From NCBI GenBank assembly GCA_002373045.1, contig DFHU01000040.1:1-39945 (forward strand): DNA of 39,945 nucleotides, in the 5' to 3' direction. A program made the translations under genes and the position numbers. Below are positions 24,025 to 32,343 of the stretch, piece by piece. The notes under the pieces were generated by a model. It was given only the letters and a program-made list of their open reading frames with translations, searched no databases and had not been told where the DNA came from. Source of the DNA: Pseudoselenomonas ruminantium (GTDB taxonomy: Bacteria; Bacillota; Negativicutes; Selenomonadales; Selenomonadaceae). The first letter of the stretch is position 1. The number at the start of each line of letters is the position of its first letter.

Positions 24025-24975
24025 CTAGTTATTCTTCGTACCGCGAATTATCTTCATGTGACTTCCCTGTTCAGCCTGCTGTGGAGCTGCCTGCGGACTG
24101 ACAGCCGGAGCCTGTGCCCTCACTGGGGCAGGAGCAGGTGCAGGTGCTGGAACTGGTGCCGGATTATTGGCTTTCGGAGCCGTATCCGCATTGCGCTCAG
24201 CGGGAATCACATAATCCGTATTGACGGTAAAAATATCTGTGGGAGAGACTGGACGGAGAACAAGATATATCGTACCCTTCTGTGAGGCTGTAGCCACTTT
24301 CAAAGCCTCATCCAATGGCAAAGCCAATGTGGCGGTAGCCATTTGGTCGCTTTCGCCCTTAATCACGGTTTCTTCCGCATTCTTCTTGCTGTCAGCGGAA
24401 TCCTTTTCCGTATCTTCTGCTGCAGGGCCGCCCTTTTTATTGATGGCCAGCAGCTGTACATTTTGCAGGATAACTTCGCCCCGCAGTCCCGAGTCTTTTG
24501 AGCCGGAAACCACCATTACATCCACGTAATCACCTGGTTTGGCAAAGCCGGAAACGCCGGTAATATCAGTGATAGCTACCGATACAGCACGGCAGTTCGG
24601 CGGAATCATTCCCGTAAAGCCCGCCATGCGAACATCCGTATAAATCTTTTTCGTGGTCAGGATATCCCCCTGCCGGATTGCGATACTGGCAGGACTCCCC
24701 GCCACTTCGCTGATATCCTGTATTGCCTCAGGCGGCACAACATCCGCCGGCATATCCACCACTTTCAGCATATTGTCTTTGATGACCGTCCGCTCAGGAA
24801 TATCCTGCTTAGCCACCACGACTTTCACCATTTGCGTCTTGGGCCCCTCATTAGCTGCGCTTTCCGTTCCTGAAAGCGACATATACACCAACAAGCCCAA
24901 CAGGCAACTGGCCAAAGCCGCCAAAGCTACCCATTGCTTATAAGTAAGTTTTAACTCCAGTAACCACTTTTTCAT
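24025..24975 (-). CDS. cpaB: Flp pilus assembly protein CpaB/RcpC
   Basis: A 316 aa periplasmic partner of the secretin. One N-terminal membrane helix (about 15-33), then a SAF domain (VKVVVAKQDIPERTVIKDNML, about 48-110) and a RcpC-like domain with GDYVDVMVVSG. The C-terminal 45 residues are a low-complexity Pro/Ala tail, NPAPVPAPAPAPAPVRAQ onward. It is the first gene of the tad operon, with AAGGATGGGGG before the ATG and a promoter at 25048-25078. Confidence 0.92.
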   Translation of the reverse strand: MKKWLLELKLTYKQWVALAALASCLLGLLVYMSLSGTESAANEGPKTQMVKVVVAKQDIPERTVIKDNMLKVVDMPADVVPPEAIQDISEVAGSPASIAIRQGDILTTKKIYTDVRMAGFTGMIPPNCRAVSVAITDITGVSGFAKPGDYVDVMVVSGSKDSGLRGEVILQNVQLLAINKKGGPAAEDTEKDSADSKKNAEETVIKGESDQMATATLALPLDEALKVATASQKGTIYLVLRPVSPTDIFTVNTDYVIPAERNADTAPKANNPAPVPAPAPAPAPVRAQAPAVSPQAAPQQAEQGSHMKIIRGTKNN

Positions 24976-25018
24976 GTATCCCCATCCTTGAAATAGCTCA
25001 CTGTTCTAGGACTTTTAG

Positions 25019-25050
25019 TCTCTACTTTTATATTTCTCTACTTTTATATT
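25019..25050. repeat. Perfect tandem 16 bp repeat at the tad operon start
   Basis: tctctacttttatatt occurs at 25019-25034 and again immediately at 25035-25050. On the minus strand the pair overlaps the -10 box and the expected transcription start of the tad operon, a common position for a repressor or activator site. Confidence 0.8.
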
Positions 25051-25078
25051 ATAGAAGGATATTTTAATCCTTTTCCAA
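25048..25078 (-). promoter_or_regulatory. Candidate promoter of the tad operon
   Basis: On the minus strand TATAAT at 25053-25048 with TTGGAA at 25078-25073, a 19-base spacer, one or two bases longer than ideal. It lies about 75 bases before the cpaB start and runs into the 16 bp tandem repeat. Confidence 0.5.
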
Positions 25079-25147
25079 TAAATTGTTAACAGCATATCAC
25101 TTTTTCACCCTATTAGTCAACCTCATTTACGGTTTTTTTGTAAACCA

Positions 25148-25195
25148 TTGTCAAATAATACACATTCAGCATACATGCGCCTAATTTGAATTAGG
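25148..25195 (+). promoter_or_regulatory. Candidate promoter and palindrome upstream of the prepilin peptidase
   Basis: TTGTCA at 25148-25153 is followed after 17 bases by ATACAT (25171-25176), a weak -10. Directly downstream lies the dyad CCTAAT-TTGA-ATTAGG (25180-25195), a possible operator. A second pair, TTGCAT (25213-25218), 17 bases, TAAACT (25236-25241), has better spacing but would start transcription inside the ribosome binding site. Confidence 0.3.
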
Positions 25196-25260
25196 ACTTA
25201 ACTCCTCATTATTTGCATTTTCAGGTTATACACGCTAAACTGTACATGAGGTGAATTACA

Positions 25261-25902
25261 ATGCTGTTATTTCTGAATATAAGCGCAGCCATTATTTGTG
25301 CGGTTGCCGGAGCCATTGCCGGCAATCTTTGGATAGAAAAATTGTATCGAGAAAAAAATGACATCTTGACTTTCCCCCATAAAATTTCCAACCAAACACA
25401 GCGACGACGGCAATTTCTGCCGCCACTTTTGGGCATGCTCTTTGCCTATTTTCTCTTGTCCCATACGGCCACAATCCCGGACAATATATTCAACCTGATT
25501 TTTATCTACTTCCTTGTACTCTTTACCATAACGGATTTTGAACAGCAGGTTATTTTTGACATAATGCAGCTCCCCTTCGCCCTTTGCGGCCTGGCCTTCT
25601 GCCTATTCAGCGACATTCCCCTACTCAATCATCTGACGGCCGCGCTGGGGGGCGGCGTAATCTTTCTCGTGCTGGCGATACTGACCCGCGGCGGCATTGG
25701 CGGCGGCGATATCAAGTTAATCGCTGCCTTGGGCTTATGGCTCGGGACAACGGCACTTATCGACGTCGTGGCTTTTGGATTTATCGCTGGCGGAATTGCG
25801 GCCTTTGTTTTATTGGTATTCAAGCACAAAAAAAGGACCGATAAGTTTGCCTACGGTCCTTATTTTACGCTGGCTGCGCTCTTGCAGCTGTTTCTAAAAT
25901 GA
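25261..25902 (+). CDS. cpaA: A24-type prepilin peptidase (CpaA/TadV-like)
   Basis: A membrane aspartyl protease that removes the leader from Flp and TadE/TadG. 213 aa with about six hydrophobic segments. The two catalytic aspartates are in TDFEQQVIFD (about residue 97) and GIGGGDIKLIAALG (about 157). The family end motif FAYGPYFTLAA is present. It lacks both the cysteine-bearing cytoplasmic domain and the N-methylation domain of type IV pilus PilD, as usual for Tad peptidases, but has an extra N-terminal helix. The start is supported by GAGGTG. It is transcribed away from the operon it serves. Confidence 0.92.
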   Translation: MLLFLNISAAIICAVAGAIAGNLWIEKLYREKNDILTFPHKISNQTQRRRQFLPPLLGMLFAYFLLSHTATIPDNIFNLIFIYFLVLFTITDFEQQVIFDIMQLPFALCGLAFCLFSDIPLLNHLTAALGGGVIFLVLAILTRGGIGGGDIKLIAALGLWLGTTALIDVVAFGFIAGGIAAFVLLVFKHKKRTDKFAYGPYFTLAALLQLFLK

Positions 25903-27120
25903 TTATTCGTATCGCAATGCCTCTATGGGGTCAAGCTTGGCGGCTTTTCTGGCCGGATAGATGCCAAAGAACAGGCCAATGCCTACGGAGAAGATAAAGG
26001 ATACGATTATCGGTGTGATGGTGATTACCGTGGTAAAATCGCCCAGTTGGGCAATGATTTTCGACGCGGCACAGCCGAACACGATGCCGATGATGCCGCC
26101 GATAATGCCGATAACCATAGACTCAATCAAAAACTGAGTCATGATGTTCATAAAGGTGGCTCCCAGTGCCTTGCGGATACCGATTTCCCGTGTGCGCTCG
26201 GTGACGGACACCATCATGATGTTCATGATGCCGATACCGCCGACAATCAGGGAAATTCCCGCAATCGCGCCCAAAAGCATGGTCAGCATGGAGGTGGATT
26301 GGCTCACCGTTTCCATCAGGCTGGTGAGGTTGCGCACATGGAAATCATCATCCTTGCCCGCAACGATATGATGGCGGGAACGCAGGAGATTTTCGATTTC
26401 AGCCTGCACCTGCTCCATCTTCTCCTGACTGGAAACCTGCACATTGATGGACTGCACATAGGTAATGCCCAGCATGCGTTCCTGTGCAGTAGTCAGCGGG
26501 ATGTAAATCACATCATCCTGGTCCTGTCCCACGGAGGACTGCCCCTTGGATTCCAACAGCCCGATTACCTTGTAAGGCTGATTATTGATACGAATATTCT
26601 TGCCCACAGGATTATCCTTGGCAAAGAGATTGGACGCAACCGTGGTGCCGATTACGGCAACGCGGTTGCGTTTATTCATATCATCCGTTGAGACAAAGGA
26701 GCCATAGCCAATGGTCAGCGAACGAATGGACATAAACTCTGGCGTCACGCCCTGTACGCTGGTTTTCCAGTTGTTATTGCCATAGACAATCTGATAGGAC
26801 GAGGACACGGATGGTGATACAAAATCAATGTTCTTGATTTTATCCTTGATGGCCTTGGCATCGTCGTATTTCAAGGTCTGCATGGAGCCTGCCGCCCCGC
26901 GTACGCCGCCGCGGTTGGAGGAACCGGGCGAAACAATCAGCATATTGGAGCCTAAGCTGGCAATGGAACTCGTAACATTGCTGCGCACGCCCATACCGAC
27001 AGAGACGAGGGCAATAACCGCCCCCACGCCGATGATGATGCCCAGCATGGTGAGCAAACTGCGCATTTTGTTGGCGTAAAGGGAGGTCAGCGCCATCTGG
27101 AAACTTTCACTAAATAACAT
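25903..27120 (-). CDS. MacB-type ABC transporter permease
   Basis: A 405 aa permease. One N-terminal membrane helix (LLTMLGIIIGVGAVIALVSVGMG), a large periplasmic MacB core domain (about 45-270) and three C-terminal helices of the FtsX type (GGIGIMNIMMVSVTERTREIGIRKALGA, the signature segment). Reading further upstream in this frame gives only a shadow of the ATPase gene; the real start is the ATG at 27120 before LFSESFQMALTSLYANKMRS, overlapping the ATPase gene by 11 bases. In E. coli MacB the ATPase and permease are one chain; here they are two genes. It forms a pump with the ATPase, the MacA-like adaptor and the TolC-like channel. Substrate unknown. Confidence 0.92.
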   Translation of the reverse strand: MLFSESFQMALTSLYANKMRSLLTMLGIIIGVGAVIALVSVGMGVRSNVTSSIASLGSNMLIVSPGSSNRGGVRGAAGSMQTLKYDDAKAIKDKIKNIDFVSPSVSSSYQIVYGNNNWKTSVQGVTPEFMSIRSLTIGYGSFVSTDDMNKRNRVAVIGTTVASNLFAKDNPVGKNIRINNQPYKVIGLLESKGQSSVGQDQDDVIYIPLTTAQERMLGITYVQSINVQVSSQEKMEQVQAEIENLLRSRHHIVAGKDDDFHVRNLTSLMETVSQSTSMLTMLLGAIAGISLIVGGIGIMNIMMVSVTERTREIGIRKALGATFMNIMTQFLIESMVIGIIGGIIGIVFGCAASKIIAQLGDFTTVITITPIIVSFIFSVGIGLFFGIYPARKAAKLDPIEALRYE

Positions 27121-27832
27121 CCATGACCACGCCCCTTCCTGCATCCTTGGTGATTTTGCCATCACGTACCAAAAGCTGACGGCTCGCGCAGGCGGCGATT
27201 TCCGGTTCATGGGTGACGAGGATAATCGTGCGGCCCATGCCGTGCATCTTCTGGAAAATCTCCATGATTTCTTTGGTGGATTTGGTATCGAGGTTGCCGG
27301 TCGGCTCATCGGCCATGATGATGTGCGGGTCATTGACGAGCGCCCGCGCAATCGCGACTCTCTGCCGCTGACCGCCCGATAGTTCATTGGGCTGATGGCC
27401 CGCCCGGTCAGCAAGGCCCACCGCCTCTAAAAAGTGCATGGCCTTTTCCAACCGCTCCTTGCGGCCTACGCCGGAGTAAACCAGCGGCAAAGCTACGTTT
27501 TCGAGTGCCGAAATGCGGGAGAGCAGATTGAAGTTCTGGAAGACAAAGCCGATTTTCTTATTGCGGGTCACGGCCAGCTTGTCATCACTCAGACCGGCTA
27601 CCTCCTGTCCGTCCAGCTTATAAGAGCCTGTTGTCGGCCGGTCAAGGCAGCCCAAAATATTCATCAGCGTGGACTTACCGGAGCCGGACGGCCCCATCAG
27701 GGCGGCAAATTCGCCCTGATAGATATTCGTGGTAATGCCGTCTAACGCCGCCACGGTTTCGCCACCGATTTTGTAGAGTTTTTTGATGTCCTTGAGCTGG
27801 ATGGTGGCTGTGCGTGTTTCTTTATTGGTCAT
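27110..27832 (-). CDS. MacB/LolD-type ABC transporter ATPase
   Basis: A 240 aa ATP-binding protein. Walker A GPSGSGKST, Q-loop FVFQNFNLL, signature LSGGQRQRVAIARAL, Walker B IIMADEPTGNLD and H-loop VTHEPE are all intact. The sequence belongs to the MacB/LolD/FtsE group. The frame is open upstream to 28021, but that part is an antiphase shadow of the adaptor gene; the ATG at 27832 follows AAGGGCGG and fits the family N-terminus (TATIQLKDIKKLYKIG). Together with the downstream permease it powers the tripartite pump. Confidence 0.95.
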   Translation of the reverse strand: MTNKETRTATIQLKDIKKLYKIGGETVAALDGITTNIYQGEFAALMGPSGSGKSTLMNILGCLDRPTTGSYKLDGQEVAGLSDDKLAVTRNKKIGFVFQNFNLLSRISALENVALPLVYSGVGRKERLEKAMHFLEAVGLADRAGHQPNELSGGQRQRVAIARALVNDPHIIMADEPTGNLDTKSTKEIMEIFQKMHGMGRTIILVTHEPEIAACASRQLLVRDGKITKDAGRGVVMDVI

Positions 27833-27851
27833 CGCATTTTTACCGCCCTTC

Positions 27852-28985
27852 TTACATTGGAGGTGGCCCCCCGCGATTGCTGCTGTTTTTTTTTGCATTT
27901 TCCGCGGATTTGGCCACATAGGTGCTGACCACCTGTTCGCCCTCGGACAGACCGTCCAAAATCTCCACATATTCATCGCTGTAAATGCCTGTGGACACAT
28001 AGCGGTTTTCCTGCGTGCCATCCGCGTTCTTCACGATGACATAGGAACCGTTGACATCGGTTTTCAACGTAGAGATGGGCACGACCAGCGCATCATTTTT
28101 TTCAGCAGTATTGATTTCCACGCGTGCCGTCATGGCCGGCAACAGGAGATTTTCCGGGTCATCCACATCCAGGGTCACATAGTAATAGATAACACTGGCC
28201 GAAGACGAACTGCTTGAAGAGGAACTGCTCGACGTATTGATATTCCAGCTGTTGCTGGTATCCGTCCGGGAAATCTTGGATACCCGCGCCGTAAAGGTCT
28301 TGCCGTTGAAGCTGTCCACCGTAAAGGTCGCGGACTGACCAACCTTCACGCTGCCGATATCCGTTTCATCGACCTTGGCCAAAATCTGCTTGCTGGACAT
28401 ATCCGCAATGCGCATGATGACCGTAGGATTGCTGGTGCCCTGCACGGCCATGGTACCCGGGGTCTGCGGCTCGCCCACCACTACGCCGGACATAGGCGCG
28501 ACAATGGTCATTTCATTCATGTTGGACTGGGATTCGGCCAGCGAAGATACCGCCGTATCGTAATTCATTTTGGCATCTTCCAACTGCTCCTGAGTATCCG
28601 CACCAATGCTGTAGAGATATTGGGCGCGTTCGTATTTGGCCTTGGTATTGGCCACCTTGTACTGGGCCTGATTGCGTTTTTCTGTGTAATCCGTGGCATC
28701 GAGCGTGGCTACGGTCTGTCCCGCCGTTACGGTGTCGTTTTCCTTGACCAGCACATCTTTAATTCGTGCCGTAACCTTGGAACTGACCTCGACACTGTTC
28801 ACCGGCTTAATGGTGCCCGTTGCCGATACGGTAGACTTCAAGTTCATACGCACAACCGGGGTTGTTTCCACCGCTGCCGCCTTCTTTGCCTCCTGTTGGC
28901 CCTGATAGTATTGATAGCCATAGACACCGGCGGCAATCAATACCACCAGGGCAATGGCGGTCTTTATTTTCCAATCAAATTTCAT
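27852..28985 (-). CDS. MacA-like periplasmic adaptor (membrane fusion protein)
   Basis: A 377 aa adaptor that links the MacB-type transporter to the TolC-type channel. N-terminal membrane anchor (about 8-26), lipoyl half-motifs (KSTVSATGTIKPVNSVEVSSKV and TIVAPMSGVVVGEPQTPGT) around a short helical hairpin (about 105-155), then beta-barrel and membrane-proximal domains. A run of 11 serines near residue 250 (NTSSSSSSSSSSSASV), encoded by mixed Ser codons, forms a flexible loop unusual for the family. The tail is Gly/Pro-rich (NRGGPPPM). Its ATG overlaps the TolC-like stop as ATGA, so the genes are coupled. Confidence 0.92.
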   Translation of the reverse strand: MKFDWKIKTAIALVVLIAAGVYGYQYYQGQQEAKKAAAVETTPVVRMNLKSTVSATGTIKPVNSVEVSSKVTARIKDVLVKENDTVTAGQTVATLDATDYTEKRNQAQYKVANTKAKYERAQYLYSIGADTQEQLEDAKMNYDTAVSSLAESQSNMNEMTIVAPMSGVVVGEPQTPGTMAVQGTSNPTVIMRIADMSSKQILAKVDETDIGSVKVGQSATFTVDSFNGKTFTARVSKISRTDTSNSWNINTSSSSSSSSSSSASVIYYYVTLDVDDPENLLLPAMTARVEINTAEKNDALVVPISTLKTDVNGSYVIVKNADGTQENRYVSTGIYSDEYVEILDGLSEGEQVVSTYVAKSAENAKKNSSNRGGPPPM

Positions 28986-30394
28986 TTATTTCCCTCATTT
29001 CCAGCCAGTTCTTCTGCCACTTGGCGGGTATTATCCGCCGTGGTATCACTGTTGCTGCCTAAATTTTCCTGCATAAGCGCCGTATCGGCATCGGTATCGA
29101 GCTGGGCGGCAGCTTCTTTTTCTTCCGGCGTCAGCTCTACCCCCATGGCATTTTCCACCGTGGCCTTGTAGCGGGCATAGTCATACTGTGCGCTGATATG
29201 GTTTAACTTCGCCGTAGAAAGTGCCTCCTGCGCGTCGATGATATCGAGCATCAGCCCTTCACCGGCACGGTATTTTTCCCGCGCAATAAAGGCATCTTCT
29301 TCAGCCTGATGCACGGCATCCTGCGTGGAGTTAAAGCGCTTTTCGGCCTCGCGCATATTGTAATAGGCCTCCCGCACAGCCAAATCAATACTTTCCTTAT
29401 CCTTCTGATAGGTCAGCTTGGCAATATCCCGGTCCGTTTCGGCCGATTTGACCTGCGCCCGGGTCACGCCGCTGTCAAAGATATTCCAATCCAGCCCTAA
29501 AGTTGCCGACGCACTATGGCTGTTCTGGCTGCTGGGATTAAAACGCTGACTTTCGCTAAGCCCCACGGACAAATTGAGCGTGGGCAGATAACCTGCCTTT
29601 GCCGCCTTAATCGCCTGTTCCTGCTGCGCAAGTTTGTTCTTGTCCACCTGCAAATCCTTGCGGTTGGCATAGGCATAGTCTAAACAAGCGTTCATATCCT
29701 GGTCAAAGGCAAGATAGGAAAAATCCGTCGTCAGATTCAGCGGTTCACTGCGGTCAATATTCAGGTAATTGCGCAGCTCGGCCAAATCCACCTCATAGCT
29801 GTTCTCGGCCTTGATGAGATTCTGCCGGGCATCGCTGAGTTCCACCTGCGAACGGATAACATCAATCTTCGCCTTGGAACCTGCCGCATAGAGCTGGCTC
29901 ACGTTGGTATAGTGCTCCTGGTACTTGTCCACAGTTTCCTGGCGCACCCCAACGGTTTTCTTCGACTCCAAAGCATCATAATAGGCCTTGATAACATTGA
30001 GTTTCAAGTCTTCCTGCGCCCGCTGAGTTGTGAGGCTGGCCGATTCCACACCAATTTTGGCCTTTTTGATATTGGCCTGATTCTTGCCGCCGCTATAAAG
30101 AGGCAGTTTACCGCTCAAGCTGACATTATTGCTGTCCTGACGGTCCGTATCCTTCGTTTTATTAGTCGTCAGGCTGTCGCTCAGCCCCACGCTGACACCA
30201 TTGTTGCCTTTGGCCTGTTCCAGCGCATATTTTGCCGTGTCCTCGCCCTTTTGCGTAACTTTGAGACTGGTATTCTGAGCCAACGCCAAATTGATGGCCT
30301 CCTGCAGGCTCAAATCCGCCGCCTGCGCCATAGGACTGGCCATCAGCAGCGCCATAAACGGCACGCCAGCCTTTATCCAACGCTTTAATTCCAT
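28982..30394 (-). CDS. TolC-family outer-membrane efflux channel
   Basis: A 470 aa outer-membrane factor. Signal peptide about 1-25 (MALLMASPMAQAADLS), then two outer-membrane-efflux-protein repeats (about 30-220 and 235-430), each starting with the typical LxxAxxxALxxN pattern (LSLQEAINLALAQNTSLK; ACLDYAYANRKDLQ), with long coiled-coil helices. The C-terminal tail is acidic and low complexity. GGGGAGGATTCTTC before ATG 30394 sets the start; upstream in-frame codons are not supported. First gene of the four-gene pump operon. Confidence 0.93.
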   Translation of the reverse strand: MELKRWIKAGVPFMALLMASPMAQAADLSLQEAINLALAQNTSLKVTQKGEDTAKYALEQAKGNNGVSVGLSDSLTTNKTKDTDRQDSNNVSLSGKLPLYSGGKNQANIKKAKIGVESASLTTQRAQEDLKLNVIKAYYDALESKKTVGVRQETVDKYQEHYTNVSQLYAAGSKAKIDVIRSQVELSDARQNLIKAENSYEVDLAELRNYLNIDRSEPLNLTTDFSYLAFDQDMNACLDYAYANRKDLQVDKNKLAQQEQAIKAAKAGYLPTLNLSVGLSESQRFNPSSQNSHSASATLGLDWNIFDSGVTRAQVKSAETDRDIAKLTYQKDKESIDLAVREAYYNMREAEKRFNSTQDAVHQAEEDAFIAREKYRAGEGLMLDIIDAQEALSTAKLNHISAQYDYARYKATVENAMGVELTPEEKEAAAQLDTDADTALMQENLGSNSDTTADNTRQVAEELAGNEGNK

Positions 30395-30474
30395 GAAGAA
30401 TCCTCCCCAGTTTATTTTCCTTTTACACCTTTTTATTTTACCACAACCACGCTTTTCATGGCGCAAAATGTTGT

Positions 30475-30502
30475 ATTATATGATAAAATAGATTCGTTGT
30501 AA
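30475..30502 (-). promoter_or_regulatory. Promoter of the TolC-MacAB-like operon
   Basis: On the minus strand TTACAA (30502-30497), a 16-base spacer, TATAAT (30480-30475). The -35 hexamer doubles, on the other strand, as the candidate -35 of recQ, so the two divergent promoters would compete. Confidence 0.5.
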
Positions 30503-30525
30503 TTCGATGAGAAATAGATTAAATT
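30497..30525 (+). promoter_or_regulatory. Candidate promoter of recQ
   Basis: TTGTAA (30497-30502), 17 bases, TAAATT (30520-30525), placing the start about 20 bases before the recQ ATG. It shares the -35 region with the divergent efflux operon promoter. Confidence 0.4.
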
Positions 30526-30550
30526 TGCATTAGAAATAGGTGTTTTTTCG

Positions 30551-32335
30551 ATGGATAATCCATATTTTGCCGAGGCGCAGAATCTCCTGCGCAAGTTTTA
30601 CGGCTACCCGGACTTCCGCCCGGCGCAAAAGCCTGTGGTCGAAAGTCTCCTGCAGGGCTCTGATACGCTTGCCATCATGCCCACCGGCGCAGGCAAGAGC
30701 ATCTGCTTTCAGCTGCCCGCGTTGGTGTTTCCCGGTATAACCCTTGTCATTTCGCCGCTGATTTCCCTGATGAAAGACCAGGTTGACGCCCTCGGTGAAC
30801 AGGGCGTGCCGGCTACCTATATCAACAGCCAGCTGACCCTAGAGGAAAGCAATCTCCGCTTTAACGCCATTGCCGATGGGCGGTATAAACTCGTCTACGT
30901 CGCCCCCGAGCGGCTCGATACCGACTACTTCCGCTACATCATCGAGCGGCAGGAAATCTCCATGGTGGCCGTCGACGAAGCGCACTGCCTGTCCCAGTGG
31001 GGTCATGACTTTCGCCCGAGTTACCGGCAGATTGCGCCCTTTATCGCCGGACTCCCCCGCCGCCCGCTCGTCAGCGCCTTTACAGCCACGGCTACGCCGG
31101 AGGTCAAAGACGATATCATTAATCTTCTGCACCTGCAAAACCCGCGGATTCATGTCACGGGCTTCGACCGCCCCAACCTCTACTTTGAAGTGCGCCGGGG
31201 CGAGGACAAGAAGAAATTTATCGAGCGCTATCTAAAGAACCATGCCGATGAATCCGGCATCATCTACGCGGCCACCCGTAAGGAAGTGGACAGCCTTTAC
31301 GAACACCTCAAAAAGAAAAAGTTTGCCGTAGGCCGCTACCATGCGGGCCTGTCCGACAAACAACGCAATAAGGCGCAGGACGATTTTCTCTACGATAATG
31401 TGCAGGTCATTGTGGCTACCAACGCCTTCGGTATGGGAATTGACAAGTCAAATGTGCGCTATGTGATTCACTACAATATGCCCAAAAATATTGAAGCCTA
31501 CTATCAGGAAGCAGGCCGCGCGGGCCGCGACGGTGAACCGGGCAGCTGCATCCTGCTCTACTCCCCGCAGGACGTCATGACGCAAAAATACCTGATTGAC
31601 GTATCCATCGAGGACGAAGAACGCAAGGCCCATAACCTCGGCACCCTGCAAAAGATGGTCGACTACTGCCACACACCGGAATGTTTGCGGCATTTCATCA
31701 TCAACTATTTCGGCGATACCAGTTCCGAAGTCATCTGCGATAACTGCGGCAACTGCAAGGCAGGCCTCGAAAAAATCGATGTCACCATCGATGCCCAAAA
31801 GGTCTTCTCCTGCGTCTACCGCATGCAGCAGCGCTTTGGCCTGACTCTTGTCGCCCAGGTGCTCAAAGGCTCCAGCGACAAGCGCGTAAAAGAACTGCAC
31901 TTCGATAAGCTCTCCACCTTCGGCCTGATGAAAGAACGCACGCTGGCCGACATCAAGCTCCTGATTCAGCGCTTTATCGCCACGGATTACTTAGGAATTA
32001 CCGAGAGCAAATTCCCCGTGGTCACGCTGAAACCTGCCGCCTACCCCGTCCTCAAAGGACAGGAAAAAGTCTGGCAGGCCGTGCCCAAACCGGAAAAGGA
32101 AAAAGAACCTGCCGCCCCGGAACTTTTCGACCATCTGCGCCATCTGCGCAAGGAAATTGCCACCCGCGAACACGTCCCGCCCTATGTGGTTTTCTCCGAT
32201 GCCACCCTCAGAGATATGTGCCGCGTCCAGCCCGCTACACTTGATGAAATGCTGGATGTCAAAGGGGTTGGCGAACAGAAACTGCGTAAGTATGGGCAGG
32301 AATTTCTGGAATGTATTCAACGCAATAATCAATGA
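30551..32335 (+). CDS. recQ: ATP-dependent DNA helicase RecQ
   Basis: A 3'-5' DNA helicase of recombination repair, 594 aa. Motif I MPTGAGKSICFQLPAL, motif II VDEAHCLSQWGHDFRPSY (DEAH), motif III SAFTATATP and motif VI QEAGRAGRDG are intact. Then a RecQ zinc-binding region with CLRHFI...CDNCGNC, an RQC winged helix (about 400-495) and a C-terminal HRDC domain (about 515-590, ATLDEMLDVKGVGEQKLRKYG). Length is normal for the RecQ1 class. No classical Shine-Dalgarno is obvious before the ATG (TTTTTTCG), though AGGTG lies about 12 bases upstream. Its end is only eight bases from the end of the converging AbiEii gene. Confidence 0.97.
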   Translation: MDNPYFAEAQNLLRKFYGYPDFRPAQKPVVESLLQGSDTLAIMPTGAGKSICFQLPALVFPGITLVISPLISLMKDQVDALGEQGVPATYINSQLTLEESNLRFNAIADGRYKLVYVAPERLDTDYFRYIIERQEISMVAVDEAHCLSQWGHDFRPSYRQIAPFIAGLPRRPLVSAFTATATPEVKDDIINLLHLQNPRIHVTGFDRPNLYFEVRRGEDKKKFIERYLKNHADESGIIYAATRKEVDSLYEHLKKKKFAVGRYHAGLSDKQRNKAQDDFLYDNVQVIVATNAFGMGIDKSNVRYVIHYNMPKNIEAYYQEAGRAGRDGEPGSCILLYSPQDVMTQKYLIDVSIEDEERKAHNLGTLQKMVDYCHTPECLRHFIINYFGDTSSEVICDNCGNCKAGLEKIDVTIDAQKVFSCVYRMQQRFGLTLVAQVLKGSSDKRVKELHFDKLSTFGLMKERTLADIKLLIQRFIATDYLGITESKFPVVTLKPAAYPVLKGQEKVWQAVPKPEKEKEPAAPELFDHLRHLRKEIATREHVPPYVVFSDATLRDMCRVQPATLDEMLDVKGVGEQKLRKYGQEFLECIQRNNQ

Positions 32336-32343
32336 CAACTTCA

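Noticed and set aside
27121..27414. N-terminal extension of the MacB-type permease
   Set aside because: The extra 98 codons are an out-of-frame shadow of the ATPase C-terminus (Arg/Ser-rich, no homology); the ATG at 27120 fits the family.
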